Source: Leptospira sp. (GTDB lineage: Bacteria > Spirochaetota > Leptospiria > Leptospirales > Leptospiraceae). Taken from it: DNA of 29,682 nt. Numbering within the stretch: the first letter of the stretch is position 1; each line of letters opens with the position of its first letter. Where the stretch lies: contig JACVCB010000036.1 of NCBI GenBank assembly GCA_016742255.1, positions 1 to 29,682 on the forward strand, in the 5' to 3' direction. A program made the position numbers and the translations under genes. Shown here piece after piece: positions 1 to 8,444 of this stretch. Below the pieces are notes generated by a model. The model ran no database searches. It was given only the letters and a program-made list of their open reading frames with translations, and was not told where the DNA came from.

Positions 1-50
1 GTCTATGGCTTAGGAATTCGTTTTTGTGGATTTTTAGGATCTTGGTCAGA

Positions 51-1382
51 CTACGAAAATAACTTTCCAGCTTCATACGCATCACGCATTTGAGCTTCTG
101 TTACCGTTACTGGGATGGCTTTGATCTCATCTTGTAGCGATTTTAATGCCAAACTCACTTTCATTTTATCCAATTGCATGAGGTAACCAATTTCGCTATC
201 TACGTTTTGCACTCTTTTGGAAGTTTCAGCAATTTTTCCTTGGAGGATCGTAGATTGGAAAAGGTTCAGCATATCCCATGTTTTTGCTTTTTCCGTTTTG
301 TATTCTTGTTTGAGTTGGGAAGGGATTGCATCAAAATCAGCAGTTAAATCTTTCCAAGTATAACTTTTTCCCTCTTTGTTCGAGTATAGGCTGTATTCTG
401 GAGTGAATACTTTAGGATCCACATCATCTGGACCAGTAAACCGTGGAAGGTTTGCGACAGTGATACCACTTTCTTCTGTGATTTTTTTAAGTTCTTTTTG
501 GTATAAACCTTGCTCATACTCTTTCATTGTATGGGATGCAAATTGGTTGGCTTTATCAGCAGATTCACCTTCTGTAAAGTAGGAAATACTTGCTTTGGTT
601 TCTGCATCTTCATGGGTTTTACCATATTCGATTGCTTCTTCTTTGAAAGCATCAAATACTGATGTAAAGTACTTACGAAGTCTTTCTGGATGTACTTTTT
701 CTGTTCCAAGAGAACGTACTACATAAGCAATTCTTCCTTCACCTTGTTTTGCGTAAGCGATGAATTTACCTTGTTTTACACCTCTAACTTCACTTAAAAT
801 GTCTTCGAGTGGAGTCTCTGCACAATTGGTACAAAATGGTTCTAATTTTCCACCGATTGGTTTTCTAGTCATATCATCAGTAACTTTTGCGATTTCGATG
901 GCAACTTCTTTGTCTGACAGAGTGTTCAAACGATTGGCAAGATCTTGGGCTTTTTTCAAATTTTCTGCTTCATCTTCGCCACGTACTAAAGCAAGTTGTA
1001 AATTGATAAATTCTAATGGTTTTGATTTTAATCCATTTTTAACATACTCACGCATATATACATTGAGCTTTAAAAAATCTTTTACTAAGGATTCAATTTT
1101 AGTCACATCTGCTTCAGAAACTTTATTTGCTTTGATTGCATCTTTTAGTAAAATTTTTTCCAAAGCGATACTTTCTAATATTTTGGCTTGGATGTCAGCA
1201 CTTATGGGTTGTGGTTCCGTGTTTCCACGTTTTGAAGCTTCAATTACAAAATTCATCTCTCTTCGAGTTACAGTCCCACCATCGAACGTAGCTAGGATTT
1301 CAGAATCCTTAGCACAATTGATCAGGGGCAGGAGAATTAAACCGAGTAACATCACTCGATGTATTAGTTTGTTTCGAATCAT
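51..1382 (-). CDS. Parvulin-like (SurA/PrsA-type) lipoprotein
   Basis: Predicted envelope lipoprotein of 443 residues. The N-terminus has a charged start, a hydrophobic core and a lipobox LINC with the lipidated Cys at residue 23. Roughly residues 125-235 resemble a parvulin peptidyl-prolyl isomerase domain, with the typical GGKLEPF segment and a later GxIAYVV-like strand. The flanking helical parts suggest a SurA/PrsA-like periplasmic chaperone. The ATG start is backed by AAGGA about 7 bases upstream. It lies 34 bases after the coiled-coil gene on the same strand, so the two are probably co-transcribed. The protein ends at a TAG, after which the frame continues for 15 codons to a second TAG (see findings). 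Isomerase activity is inferred from domain resemblance only; a chaperone without catalysis is equally possible. Confidence 0.72.
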   Translation of the reverse strand: MIRNKLIHRVMLLGLILLPLINCAKDSEILATFDGGTVTRREMNFVIEASKRGNTEPQPISADIQAKILESIALEKILLKDAIKANKVSEADVTKIESLVKDFLKLNVYMREYVKNGLKSKPLEFINLQLALVRGEDEAENLKKAQDLANRLNTLSDKEVAIEIAKVTDDMTRKPIGGKLEPFCTNCAETPLEDILSEVRGVKQGKFIAYAKQGEGRIAYVVRSLGTEKVHPERLRKYFTSVFDAFKEEAIEYGKTHEDAETKASISYFTEGESADKANQFASHTMKEYEQGLYQKELKKITEESGITVANLPRFTGPDDVDPKVFTPEYSLYSNKEGKSYTWKDLTADFDAIPSQLKQEYKTEKAKTWDMLNLFQSTILQGKIAETSKRVQNVDSEIGYLMQLDKMKVSLALKSLQDEIKAIPVTVTEAQMRDAYEAGKLFS

Positions 1383-1416
1383 TGGGGTTCCTTGTCTTTT
1401 ACAGTCTTTAAATCAA

Positions 1417-1740
1417 TTAATATTTGCGAACAGGTCGGTCTGGTTTTTTCGGTTCAGAGGGAAGGACAGCACTGATTTCTTTTTTAGTGACTTCTGTAAC
1501 GCGAGTGTCAGTTGTTTTTGCCTTTAAGGAATGGACCGATGTTCCTTGTTTTTCAATATTTAGGCCTAAAATCTCTGCCTTTTGGTCTTCTAATTTCGAC
1601 ATTTCCGATAAAAATGTTTCTTTTAAGATAGGAGAATATTCTCTGTCAGTAGCAAGCCTGTCTGTGAGTTTTTTTAATTCCACAACATCACGGTCGAGTT
1701 CTTCCAGTTTTTTGTAGAGATGAGCAACAGTTACCTTCAA
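1417..1740 (-). CDS. Small coiled-coil protein, function unknown
   Basis: A 107-residue protein that I do not recognise. The first two thirds are rich in Leu, Glu, Lys and Asp with heptad-like spacing (LYKKLEELDRDVVELKKL), suggesting a coiled coil. The tail is low-complexity, with Thr, Lys and Pro, and ends basic. I chose a TTG start at 1740 because GGAAGGAAG lies 6 bases upstream. The open frame extends a further 12 codons to another TTG at 1776, but that site has no ribosome binding site. There is no signal peptide, so it is probably cytoplasmic. It is the first gene of a likely pair with the parvulin-like lipoprotein and is divergent from the STAS gene. Confidence 0.6.
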   Translation of the reverse strand: MKVTVAHLYKKLEELDRDVVELKKLTDRLATDREYSPILKETFLSEMSKLEDQKAEILGLNIEKQGTSVHSLKAKTTDTRVTEVTKKEISAVLPSEPKKPDRPVRKY

Positions 1741-1769
1741 AACACACTTCCTTCCAAAACTTTTATTTA

Positions 1770-1800
1770 CTTGCAATAGAGTGCAAGAATGAAATAAGAA
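1770..1800. promoter_or_regulatory. Inverted repeat and possible promoter between divergent genes
   Basis: A perfect 6-bp inverted repeat, CTTGCA then 6 bases then TGCAAG, occupies 1770-1787. It lies in the 74-base gap between the minus-strand coiled-coil gene and the plus-strand STAS gene. A plus-strand promoter can be drawn with TTGCAA at 1771-1776, an 18-base spacer and TAAGAA at 1795-1800. The repeat would then cover the -35 box. Both boxes match consensus at only 4 of 6 positions, so this is a candidate operator or promoter only. Confidence 0.3.
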
Positions 1801-1814
1801 AATTAGAAAAATTT

Positions 1815-2171
1815 ATGAGTTTAGACGATTTAGTAGTTTCCACTGAAAAAATTGATACCGTTTATGTAACCAAATTACAGGGAAATCTAAACAACTTCAC
1901 AGCGGAAAAGTGCATCAAATCAGTCACCAATTCCTTAAAACATGGGTCAGTCATTCTCGATTTAGAGGAATTGAACATGGTCACAACCCAAGGCATTATA
2001 GCCTTCAAAACATTAAATGAAGAAGCATTTTTACAAAAACACAAAATCATTCTCATCAACCTTCCGTTAAGCGTAAGACAAGCATTTCTGATGGCAGGTG
2101 TTCGCAATTTATTCCCCATCGCAAATAATGAAGAAGCTGCATTCAAAATGGCTTCAAGACCCAGTAGGTAA
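1815..2171 (+). CDS. STAS-domain protein (anti-sigma factor antagonist-like)
   Basis: A single STAS domain of 118 residues, the fold of SpoIIAA/RsbV anti-sigma-factor antagonists. The core strand and helix are visible as VILDLEELNMVTTQGIIAF (about residues 46-64), followed by the later strand IILINLP. In SpoIIAA the phosphorylated serine lies in a DSSG motif. Here the aligned residues read TTQG, so Thr replaces Ser and the preceding Asp is lost. The protein may still be phosphorylated on Thr, or may work without phosphorylation. No cognate kinase or phosphatase gene is in the window. There is no clear Shine-Dalgarno before the ATG. Its stop lies 6 bases before the next gene, so the two are likely co-transcribed. 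Confidence 0.8.
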   Translation: MSLDDLVVSTEKIDTVYVTKLQGNLNNFTAEKCIKSVTNSLKHGSVILDLEELNMVTTQGIIAFKTLNEEAFLQKHKIILINLPLSVRQAFLMAGVRNLFPIANNEEAAFKMASRPSR

Positions 2172-2177
2172 AATACA

Positions 2178-2924
2178 ATGAGTTCAGGATTTAATTTTTT
2201 TCGCAAAATTTGGCATGTATTGGGACTCATCATTCCCGTTACTTTATATTTGGATCCATTCCGTGATGCCTTTGGACTTGTTTATGCCACTCGAGCCATC
2301 CTTGTAACTTCGCTTGGAATTTTCCTGTTAGCACTTTTTTTATTGGAATTGTTTCGTTTGAGCCATAGCGGATTTGAAGCCTTTTTTTATCAGTATTTTG
2401 GATTTCTTATGAAGGAATCTGAAAGGAAACGATTCAATGGAACAGTTCCTTATTTTCTTGCCAACCTAATCGTTGTTTGCTTTTTTCCAGCGGAAGTAGC
2501 AATCCTTGCAATTCTATTTTTAGTCATTGGAGATCCATTTGCTGCTTATGTGGGTAGTAAATATGGCAAACATCGTTTTTACAATGGAAAATCCATTGAA
2601 GGTGTATTTGGATTTTTGATTCCTGCATTTATCTTTTCAGTTTTTGTTTTGTATCTCATTACAAAATCTCATCCTGAAAGTTTTATCTCTTTGTATGACC
2701 ACCATGGATTTACTTGGACTCCCATCGTTATCGTTTTTGTATCAGTTCTTCTATCTTGCGTTACAGAGTTTTTTTCCAACACAACAGCCAAAGGATTAGT
2801 TGATGACAACCTACTCATTCCGGTAGTAGGTGCGATTTCCCTATCGGTATTATCGTTATTGTATTTAGATTATACACCAATGGATTTTTTCTTTGATCCA
2901 AATGGATTGTACATTCAGAAATAA
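2178..2924 (+). CDS. CTP-dependent diacylglycerol/polyprenol kinase family membrane protein
   Basis: A 248-residue integral membrane protein of the Dgk1/SEC59/VTE5 type, related to CTP transferases. Members phosphorylate a lipid alcohol (diacylglycerol, dolichol or phytol) using CTP. The characteristic segments are an N-terminal RKIWH, then ERKRFNGTVPYFLANL (about 87-102), and the nucleotide-binding stretch IGDPFAAYVGSKYGKHRF followed by NGKSIEG (about 118-142), with a late DDNLLIPV. About seven hydrophobic segments are visible. The natural substrate cannot be read from sequence; in a spirochaete, recycling of diacylglycerol or an isoprenoid alcohol is plausible. It follows the STAS gene by 6 bases and converges on the next gene with only 10 bases between the stops. 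Confidence 0.78.
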   Translation: MSSGFNFFRKIWHVLGLIIPVTLYLDPFRDAFGLVYATRAILVTSLGIFLLALFLLELFRLSHSGFEAFFYQYFGFLMKESERKRFNGTVPYFLANLIVVCFFPAEVAILAILFLVIGDPFAAYVGSKYGKHRFYNGKSIEGVFGFLIPAFIFSVFVLYLITKSHPESFISLYDHHGFTWTPIVIVFVSVLLSCVTEFFSNTTAKGLVDDNLLIPVVGAISLSVLSLLYLDYTPMDFFFDPNGLYIQK

Positions 2925-2934
2925 AGGTAAGATG

Positions 2935-3525
2935 TTATGGTTTCCAGCGGAGTTGGATGGTTCTTACTTTAGAAATTGGTTCTTTGCCAGGAACTTCCAC
3001 AATATAAGTCAAAACAATAGGACCTAAGGCTTCGATTTGGAATGGATTTTTGGCGATCCCAATATGGCGAAACTCTTCTTTTAACAGAGCACCTAAATAA
3101 TGAAAGGACACCACGGTTTTTGGTTGGAAAGAATTCCCTTCCATTCTTTCTTTTGCATTGCCATAAACTAAATAAGCATTGTATTCACTACGAAACTCTT
3201 CTGACGTTTTACCGTTCCATGGTGAATCTAAAACCATTCGAAACCCTGGTGTTTCTCTGGCTGTAAAATAGAGAAAATTGCCAAAATCTTCATACGTTGG
3301 ATTTTCTTTTTTGAATTTAGTTTGATCCAAAAAAACGATATCGTTTTCTGTTTTTGGTTCTATACATTTCAATTCATCATTAAAATTATCGCAAAACTGA
3401 AATCCCTTGTCTTCTGACAAAATGCATTGGGATAAAAACAAAATAGATAGAATCAGAACAGAGAAAAAATGTGATTTGTTCCAAATCGAATTTGTTTGGT
3501 TAAGATTTAAATTTATTAAACTCAT
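2935..3525 (-). CDS. Hypothetical lipoprotein
   Basis: A 196-residue protein of unknown function. An unusually long, Asn-rich N-terminus of about 18 residues precedes a hydrophobic core and a relaxed lipobox, FLSQC, with the candidate lipidated Cys at residue 34. The mature part has mixed charged and aromatic composition and no motif I recognise. The ATG at 3525 has AGGGA 5 bases upstream, which supports this start even though it places 26 bases inside the DUF4416 gene. It is the last gene of the long minus-strand run that begins with eno, and it converges on the lipid-kinase gene. Confidence 0.6.
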   Translation of the reverse strand: MSLINLNLNQTNSIWNKSHFFSVLILSILFLSQCILSEDKGFQFCDNFNDELKCIEPKTENDIVFLDQTKFKKENPTYEDFGNFLYFTARETPGFRMVLDSPWNGKTSEEFRSEYNAYLVYGNAKERMEGNSFQPKTVVSFHYLGALLKEEFRHIGIAKNPFQIEALGPIVLTYIVEVPGKEPISKVRTIQLRWKP

Positions 3526-4033
3526 ACGATTCCCTAAGAGTATTAAAAAAATAAACTACCTCTTTTTCTTTGAAATAATTCTGAGTAGAAGGTAGGGGTT
3601 GTAATATCCCTCTAGAAAAATGATACACTGTTTCCGCATAAACTCCTTGGAATAAATACATACGGTGGAAATCATCTTTAGACTTCGCAATCACAATGTT
3701 ATGTGAAGTAACATATCCAGGAACCAACAAAGTACTTAAATCTTTTTTTTGTAGGAGGGTTTGGAATTCCAAACAGTCTTTTTTTTTCTCAACAATTTCT
3801 TCTCTATGGATCCGTTGTTTGAAAGACAAAACTTTTGTAAAACGACCAGGGTAAGCGAACTCTCGTTCCGATTCATCGGGAATCCATCTTGGCAATACTA
3901 ATGACTCATAGAGAATTTTAGAAAAACGTTTTTCGCTTAAATTTTTTAATTCAAACAGGGTATCTTCATTCTCGTAAGATACGATGAGAAAAAATGATGC
4001 ACCAGCAGGTCTTTCTAAAATCTCTTGAGGCAT
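3500..4033 (-). CDS. DUF4416 family protein
   Basis: A 177-residue cytoplasmic protein that matches my memory of the DUF4416 family along its length. Conserved segments are the N-terminal strand FFLIVSYENED, the LVPGYVTSHNIVIAKSKD stretch (about 103-120), HRMYLFQGVYAE (123-134), QPLPST (145-150), and a C-terminal VVYFFNTLRESY. No biochemical role is established that I know of. It starts 2 bases after pmbA and overlaps the downstream lipoprotein by 26 bases, so it is almost certainly translated from the same message. Weak ribosome-binding material (TGGAAAA) precedes the ATG, consistent with translational coupling. Confidence 0.78.
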   Translation of the reverse strand: MPQEILERPAGASFFLIVSYENEDTLFELKNLSEKRFSKILYESLVLPRWIPDESEREFAYPGRFTKVLSFKQRIHREEIVEKKKDCLEFQTLLQKKDLSTLLVPGYVTSHNIVIAKSKDDFHRMYLFQGVYAETVYHFSRGILQPLPSTQNYFKEKEVVYFFNTLRESYEFNKFKS

Positions 4034-4035
4034 GT

Positions 4036-5415
4036 TTAGTTTTCCATCACACCTGTAATTGTAAATCCATCGAGTAACATATAAGGAACAAATGAGGATT
4101 CGCCAATGAGTTCTCCTTCTTTTGCAATCGCTTCAATTTGATTTAAAGCATCAAATGCATTTCCTACAATTTGAACTTCGCGTACGGGAATTTTTTCACC
4201 TCCCTCTAAGAGGTAACCACCTTTGACAACACCAGAAAAATCTCCCGATGCTCCATCTTTTGTGCCTGAGATTCGATTCACAAAAAGTGTTTTGCCTGGC
4301 AGTTTAAAAAACTCATCTTTGTTTGCATTTCCTGGAGCGATTTGTAATTGTTTTGGTCCACACCCAGGGAGGCTTTGGGCACCACCGGTCGCACATCCAT
4401 TGGAAATCGAAAGATTGGCTTTTTTAGCTTCATATGTATTATAAAAATAAGACTCGAGAACTCCTTCTGTTAAAACTTCTTTGAATGTGGTTGGCATTCC
4501 TTCTCTGTCAAAACCAGTCGATCCCATAAAACCTTTGTTTGTTGGGTCATCCCAAATGGAAAGTAACGAAGAGGCAACTTTTTCGCCCATTTTTCCAGCC
4601 ATTTTTGATTTCCCTTTTCGTAAACTAGTCCCATTCAGAGAACCTATAAATAGCCCTAGGAAAAAAGAATACACGGCATCTGGAGGGAGTAAAACTTTAC
4701 CTTGGAACCCAGTTGTAGGTTTTGCATACAAGGCTCCCATACATTTATCTCCAAAATTATGGAATGCTTTTTTCCAAAGTGACTGGAATTGGTCTTTAGT
4801 AAAACCACTTGCAGAATCATAGTCAAAACTTCCAACGAGATCTCCATCCACACCCATCCCCATAACAGATGCAGAAAGTTCTGCACCAAGTTCATGGGCC
4901 ATCACTCCCTTAGAAGATACAATTAACTTATAACCTTTGCTAAGCGAAAAATCACCAGAATCAATATTGATTTTATCATACAAATCACTTCGCCAACCAA
5001 GTGCTTCTTTCGCATAGGAAACGAGGTCTTCTATTCCCATGGTATCAAGGGAACTATCATAGGTATCAAATTGGTTTGTGAGTGGTCGTGGTTCTGGTAA
5101 AACTAAATCAGGATCAGGAGTGGACTGGCTTTTTGCCAATTGATAGGCTTCTTCGATCGATGTATACAAACTAGGGATGTGATTGGAAATGAGAAACCCT
5201 TGGTTTCCTTCGTGGATCACACGGATCCCAAACATATTTTCTTCCGTTGCTGTACAGTTATTAAGATCGTTTTTTTCTAAACTCACATCCTCTGAATACC
5301 CATAACTGGAATAAATCTCTACTTGTTCGATTCCATTGGATTTAGCTTTCGAAATTAAATTGGTAAGTAAATCTTTTTGGTCGTTTAAACGTTTTTCTAT
5401 CGCACCACGATCCAT
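4036..5415 (-). CDS. pmbA: PmbA/TldE-like subunit of the TldD/TldE metalloprotease
   Basis: A 459-residue protein of the TldD/PmbA family. It has the family's N-terminal domain (EIYSSYGYSEDVSLEKND, then GIRVIHEGNQGF) and the C-terminal beta-rich domain (ISNGCATGGAQSLPGCGPKQ, about 338-357). It lacks the HExxxH zinc motif of its partner, as expected for the non-catalytic TldE/PmbA half. In E. coli the heterodimer forms a cavity that degrades unfolded peptides and matures some ribosomal peptides and other substrates. The tldD stop and this ATG overlap by one base (TAATG), with GGTGG 6 bases upstream, so the two subunits should be made together. No precursor peptide gene was seen nearby. Confidence 0.88.
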   Translation of the reverse strand: MDRGAIEKRLNDQKDLLTNLISKAKSNGIEQVEIYSSYGYSEDVSLEKNDLNNCTATEENMFGIRVIHEGNQGFLISNHIPSLYTSIEEAYQLAKSQSTPDPDLVLPEPRPLTNQFDTYDSSLDTMGIEDLVSYAKEALGWRSDLYDKINIDSGDFSLSKGYKLIVSSKGVMAHELGAELSASVMGMGVDGDLVGSFDYDSASGFTKDQFQSLWKKAFHNFGDKCMGALYAKPTTGFQGKVLLPPDAVYSFFLGLFIGSLNGTSLRKGKSKMAGKMGEKVASSLLSIWDDPTNKGFMGSTGFDREGMPTTFKEVLTEGVLESYFYNTYEAKKANLSISNGCATGGAQSLPGCGPKQLQIAPGNANKDEFFKLPGKTLFVNRISGTKDGASGDFSGVVKGGYLLEGGEKIPVREVQIVGNAFDALNQIEAIAKEGELIGESSFVPYMLLDGFTITGVMEN

Positions 5416-6803
5416 TATTTACCACCTAATAAAACTTTTGTGCGAACATAAGGTCCACCGGCATCCACTTTTGCAGGTTGTCCTTTCCCGCAGTGGCCCG
5501 ATCCCAAATCCCATTTAAATTCTTTGGAAACCATGTCCACATTTTGCAAAACATCAAAGGCAAGACCCGAAACAGTTACCCCTTTTAATAAACTCGTGAT
5601 TTTTCCGTTTTGGATTCGATATGCTTTTTGTACGGCAAACATAAACTCACCAGTCGCATCTGCTTGGCCGTTTTTAGCTCCATCTAGGTAATACCCATCT
5701 TTGGTGTTTGCAATCATCTCTTCTAAACTAGAATCTCCAGGGAGTAAAAATGTATTCCGCATACGAATGAGAGGAACATCTCCATATTCCCAAGCTCTTG
5801 CCGAACCAGTTGGTGACACACCAAAACGTTCTGCAGTTTCACGGTTATGAAGATAGGAGGAAAGAATTCCATTTTTGATTATGACAGTATTGGTTGGAAT
5901 CACACCTTCATCATCCACAGGGATGGTTCCACCAGCTCCTTCATAAAATTCTGAGGAACCAGAATCACATAACGTCACTAAGTCGGATCCAACTCGGTGC
6001 CCAATTTTCCCTTGGGCAACAGAACCTGAGAGAACAAAATCAGCCTCTACGGTGTGTCCAATTGCTTCATGGACAAGTAGTCCCACAATGGAAGGACTCA
6101 GGATAACAGTGGATAAACCGCCAAGTGGGAGTTCACTGGAAAGTAAATCCACAGCGGTTTTACAGGCTTCTTCCGAAATTTGAGAAGGGGATTGGCTTCG
6201 AAACAAACAATCCCAACCACCAGTGACACCGATCGAATGAGAACCTGATTCCAATTTTCCATCTTCTTTGGCAACAGCAGACACACGAAACTCTGGTCTT
6301 ACCAAACTAAAAAAACTATCTGCTCCATCTGTAGTGACAATGGATTTTTCTTCATAAATTTCGGAATAACCACAACCAACTGACTGTAGTTTGGTGGAAT
6401 TTCGCGTTGCTTCGTTTTGGATATCTAGGACCATTTTTAATTTTTCTTCCACAGAACGAGAACGAAAGTCTTCAATCCCTTTTCCAATAAAGTCACCAAT
6501 TGCAAAATTAGCCTTTGGTAAATTTGGGATTTTATCTTTGCGAAGGGCAGAGGACAGCCTAGCTGCTTTTTTTGCGATTTGGATCGCGTTTTGGATAGTG
6601 GCTTTTGTGACTTCACTTGTAGAAGCAAATCCCCAAGTTCCTGATTCTAATACTCGAACTCCAACGCCAGTGCGTTTCCGTAAAGCAGTGGATTCCACAC
6701 GCCCTCGTTCTGCAAAAAAGGAACGACTTTCTTTGTGGTGGTAACGTAACTCAACAAACCCAGATTCTTCCGATAAACATTCTTTTAAAAGGTCACGCAT
6801 CAC
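5415..6803 (-). CDS. tldD: TldD zinc metalloprotease
   Basis: The catalytic half of the TldD/TldE protease, 462 residues. The zinc motif HEAIGH is at residues 245-250. The third ligand is probably Cys438 in the C-terminal CGKGQP segment. Other family landmarks are the GVGVRV stretch near residue 46 and TGEFMFAV later. The first two codons are GTG then ATG, with AGGA 6 bases before the GTG and 9 before the ATG, so translation may begin at 6803 or 6800. It follows the yheT-like gene by 37 bases and overlaps pmbA by one base. It is cytoplasmic, and its peptide substrates in this organism are unknown. Confidence 0.93.
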   Translation of the reverse strand: MMRDLLKECLSEESGFVELRYHHKESRSFFAERGRVESTALRKRTGVGVRVLESGTWGFASTSEVTKATIQNAIQIAKKAARLSSALRKDKIPNLPKANFAIGDFIGKGIEDFRSRSVEEKLKMVLDIQNEATRNSTKLQSVGCGYSEIYEEKSIVTTDGADSFFSLVRPEFRVSAVAKEDGKLESGSHSIGVTGGWDCLFRSQSPSQISEEACKTAVDLLSSELPLGGLSTVILSPSIVGLLVHEAIGHTVEADFVLSGSVAQGKIGHRVGSDLVTLCDSGSSEFYEGAGGTIPVDDEGVIPTNTVIIKNGILSSYLHNRETAERFGVSPTGSARAWEYGDVPLIRMRNTFLLPGDSSLEEMIANTKDGYYLDGAKNGQADATGEFMFAVQKAYRIQNGKITSLLKGVTVSGLAFDVLQNVDMVSKEFKWDLGSGHCGKGQPAKVDAGGPYVRTKVLLGGK

Positions 6804-6840
6804 AAACCATCCTACGTTCTATTGTATTTCATTAATGAGA

Positions 6841-7848
6841 TTAGATTTTGGAATCAAAAAAATCGAGAAGTATCTTGGGTAACCAGCGACCTTCTGGATT
6901 ATCAGGAGATGGATCGCTGATAAAACCCACATGCCCACCTTTTTCCGTTAGTACTGTCTGTAACATCGGAAAGGACTTCCAACGAATTTCATGCCATACT
7001 TCGGAAGGTACAACGGGATCATCATCCGCATGGACAATGAGTCCAGGGAGTTTGATCCCCGGTAAATATTTTAAACTGGAACAAATATTGTAATATTCCA
7101 AAACATTCGTATAACCAGAGATTGGTGCCGTAAAAAAATCATCAAAATCAAAAAACGACTTACTACGAAGGACCTGTTCCTTCTGTTTTTCAGTCAAATC
7201 ATAGATCCCTGCGGAGACCTTTTCCTTCATTGTCTCCAAAAAATGGTCTCTGTAAAAATTCCCAGCACGAGAATCAATAAAATCACAACTCCGTTTTAAA
7301 TCCAAGGGAGGGGAAGTTGCCGTAAAGGCTTTCGCATAATGTTCCCTCTTTTCTCCAAAAAACTTTAACACCATATTGGCGGATAAGGAAAACCCTGAAA
7401 CCAAAATGGATCTCGAAAAATGTTTATATATGTATTTCAATACTGCTTCGATATCTTCCGACTGACCAGCATTATATGGCTTTCTTGCAAGGCCTAAACC
7501 TCTACCACAATTCCGAAGGTTCATACGAATCACCCCATAACCTCGGTTAAGAGCTTCCTTTCCCACACTTACCATATAATGGGATTCGGAACTTCCTTCC
7601 ATACCATGTACGAGCATGATGTAGGATCCATTCCAAGCAGAAGCGTGTTTTCGGATTTGGGAAAGAGGGGGGTTGTGTTCAAGCCAAAGTATATCCCCAG
7701 ACCCATCGTTTGTGGGAATGAGGATACTTTCTGAATAATACTCATCCTCCAGTGCATTGTCTGGAGGAAACAGTACATTGTAGACAGTTTGAAGGTGACG
7801 ACCTTCTAAAAATCTTCTAGGTTTAAACTCTTTGTTAGACGACGTCAA
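6841..7848 (-). CDS. YheT-like alpha/beta hydrolase
   Basis: A 335-residue alpha/beta-hydrolase of the YheT/ABHD1-3 type. An oxyanion-side motif, LVHGMEGSS (about 79-87), precedes the family-typical [10 protein letters not shown]. The nucleophile elbow is GFSLS with Ser154, the acid lies in HADDDP (about 275-277), and the base is His306 in GGHVGF. Physiological substrates for this family are poorly defined; esterase or lipase-like activity is expected. The start is a TTG at 7848, 14 bases inside the clpP gene, and it lacks a clear Shine-Dalgarno, so translation is probably coupled to clpP. No better in-frame start follows. Confidence 0.87.
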   Translation of the reverse strand: MTSSNKEFKPRRFLEGRHLQTVYNVLFPPDNALEDEYYSESILIPTNDGSGDILWLEHNPPLSQIRKHASAWNGSYIMLVHGMEGSSESHYMVSVGKEALNRGYGVIRMNLRNCGRGLGLARKPYNAGQSEDIEAVLKYIYKHFSRSILVSGFSLSANMVLKFFGEKREHYAKAFTATSPPLDLKRSCDFIDSRAGNFYRDHFLETMKEKVSAGIYDLTEKQKEQVLRSKSFFDFDDFFTAPISGYTNVLEYYNICSSLKYLPGIKLPGLIVHADDDPVVPSEVWHEIRWKSFPMLQTVLTEKGGHVGFISDPSPDNPEGRWLPKILLDFFDSKI

Positions 7849-8443
7849 TTGTGTTTACGATCTTATCAACGATGCCATAAGCAAGTGCTTGTTCTGCATC
7901 CATATAATAATCGCGATCAGTGTCTTCCACCAATTGTTCGTAGGATTTTCCACAAGCTTCCGCTAACATCTGATTGAGTTTTTCTTTGGTTTTGACTATG
8001 TCCTGTGCATGGATGAGTAAATCCGTTGCAGGAGCTTGGATTTGCCCACCAATCGATGGTTGGTGGATCATCACACGACCATTAGGCCATATGTAACGAT
8101 TTCCTTTTTTGCCACCAATGAGGAGAATGGATCCCATTGAAGCTGCCATACCCATACAAACTGTGTGTACGGGAGAGGAAATCATTTGCATCGTGTCATA
8201 CACGACAAGTCCTGAGGTGACAACACCACCAGGGCTATTGATATAAAATGTAATTGGTTTTCCAGGATCAACCATCTCTAAATACATGAGTTTGGCTGTT
8301 AGTTCCTTGGAGGATTCGTCAGTGACAGGACCCCAGAGAAAGATTTTCCGTTTTTCCAGGAACTTCTTTCCCATGTTTTTGTCGCTAATGAGGTCTTGGA
8401 TGGTTTCGGTGATTTCTTTTTCTGGTGTTTCTTCTTCTGGCAT
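7835..8443 (-). CDS. clpP: ClpP ATP-dependent protease proteolytic subunit
   Basis: The serine peptidase subunit of Clp, 202 residues. The catalytic triad is visible: Ser102 in GMAASMGS, His127 in RVMIHQPS, and Asp in VEDTDRD (about 174). The substrate-groove motif YINSPGG is present. The first 30 residues are charged and longer than the processed E. coli mature form; whether they are cleaved is unknown. ClpP forms a double heptamer that is fed unfolded proteins by ClpX or ClpA-type ATPases, none of which is encoded here. Leptospires usually carry more than one clpP, so I give no paralogue number. It starts one base after the ftsB-like gene and overlaps the yheT-like gene by 14 bases. Confidence 0.95.
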   Translation of the reverse strand: MPEEETPEKEITETIQDLISDKNMGKKFLEKRKIFLWGPVTDESSKELTAKLMYLEMVDPGKPITFYINSPGGVVTSGLVVYDTMQMISSPVHTVCMGMAASMGSILLIGGKKGNRYIWPNGRVMIHQPSIGGQIQAPATDLLIHAQDIVKTKEKLNQMLAEACGKSYEQLVEDTDRDYYMDAEQALAYGIVDKIVNTIDVV

Positions 8444-8444
8444 A

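Noticed and set aside
760..1527. A 255-codon plus-strand open frame
   Set aside because: It runs antisense through both the parvulin-like lipoprotein and the coiled-coil gene. Its translation is low-complexity Ser/Phe-rich with no motif, and the opposite frames have clear signals and ribosome sites.
4036..6803. A ribosomal-peptide cluster around tldD/pmbA
   Set aside because: There is no short precursor gene, modification enzyme or export gene nearby. The neighbours are housekeeping genes, so a general peptide-turnover role is more likely.
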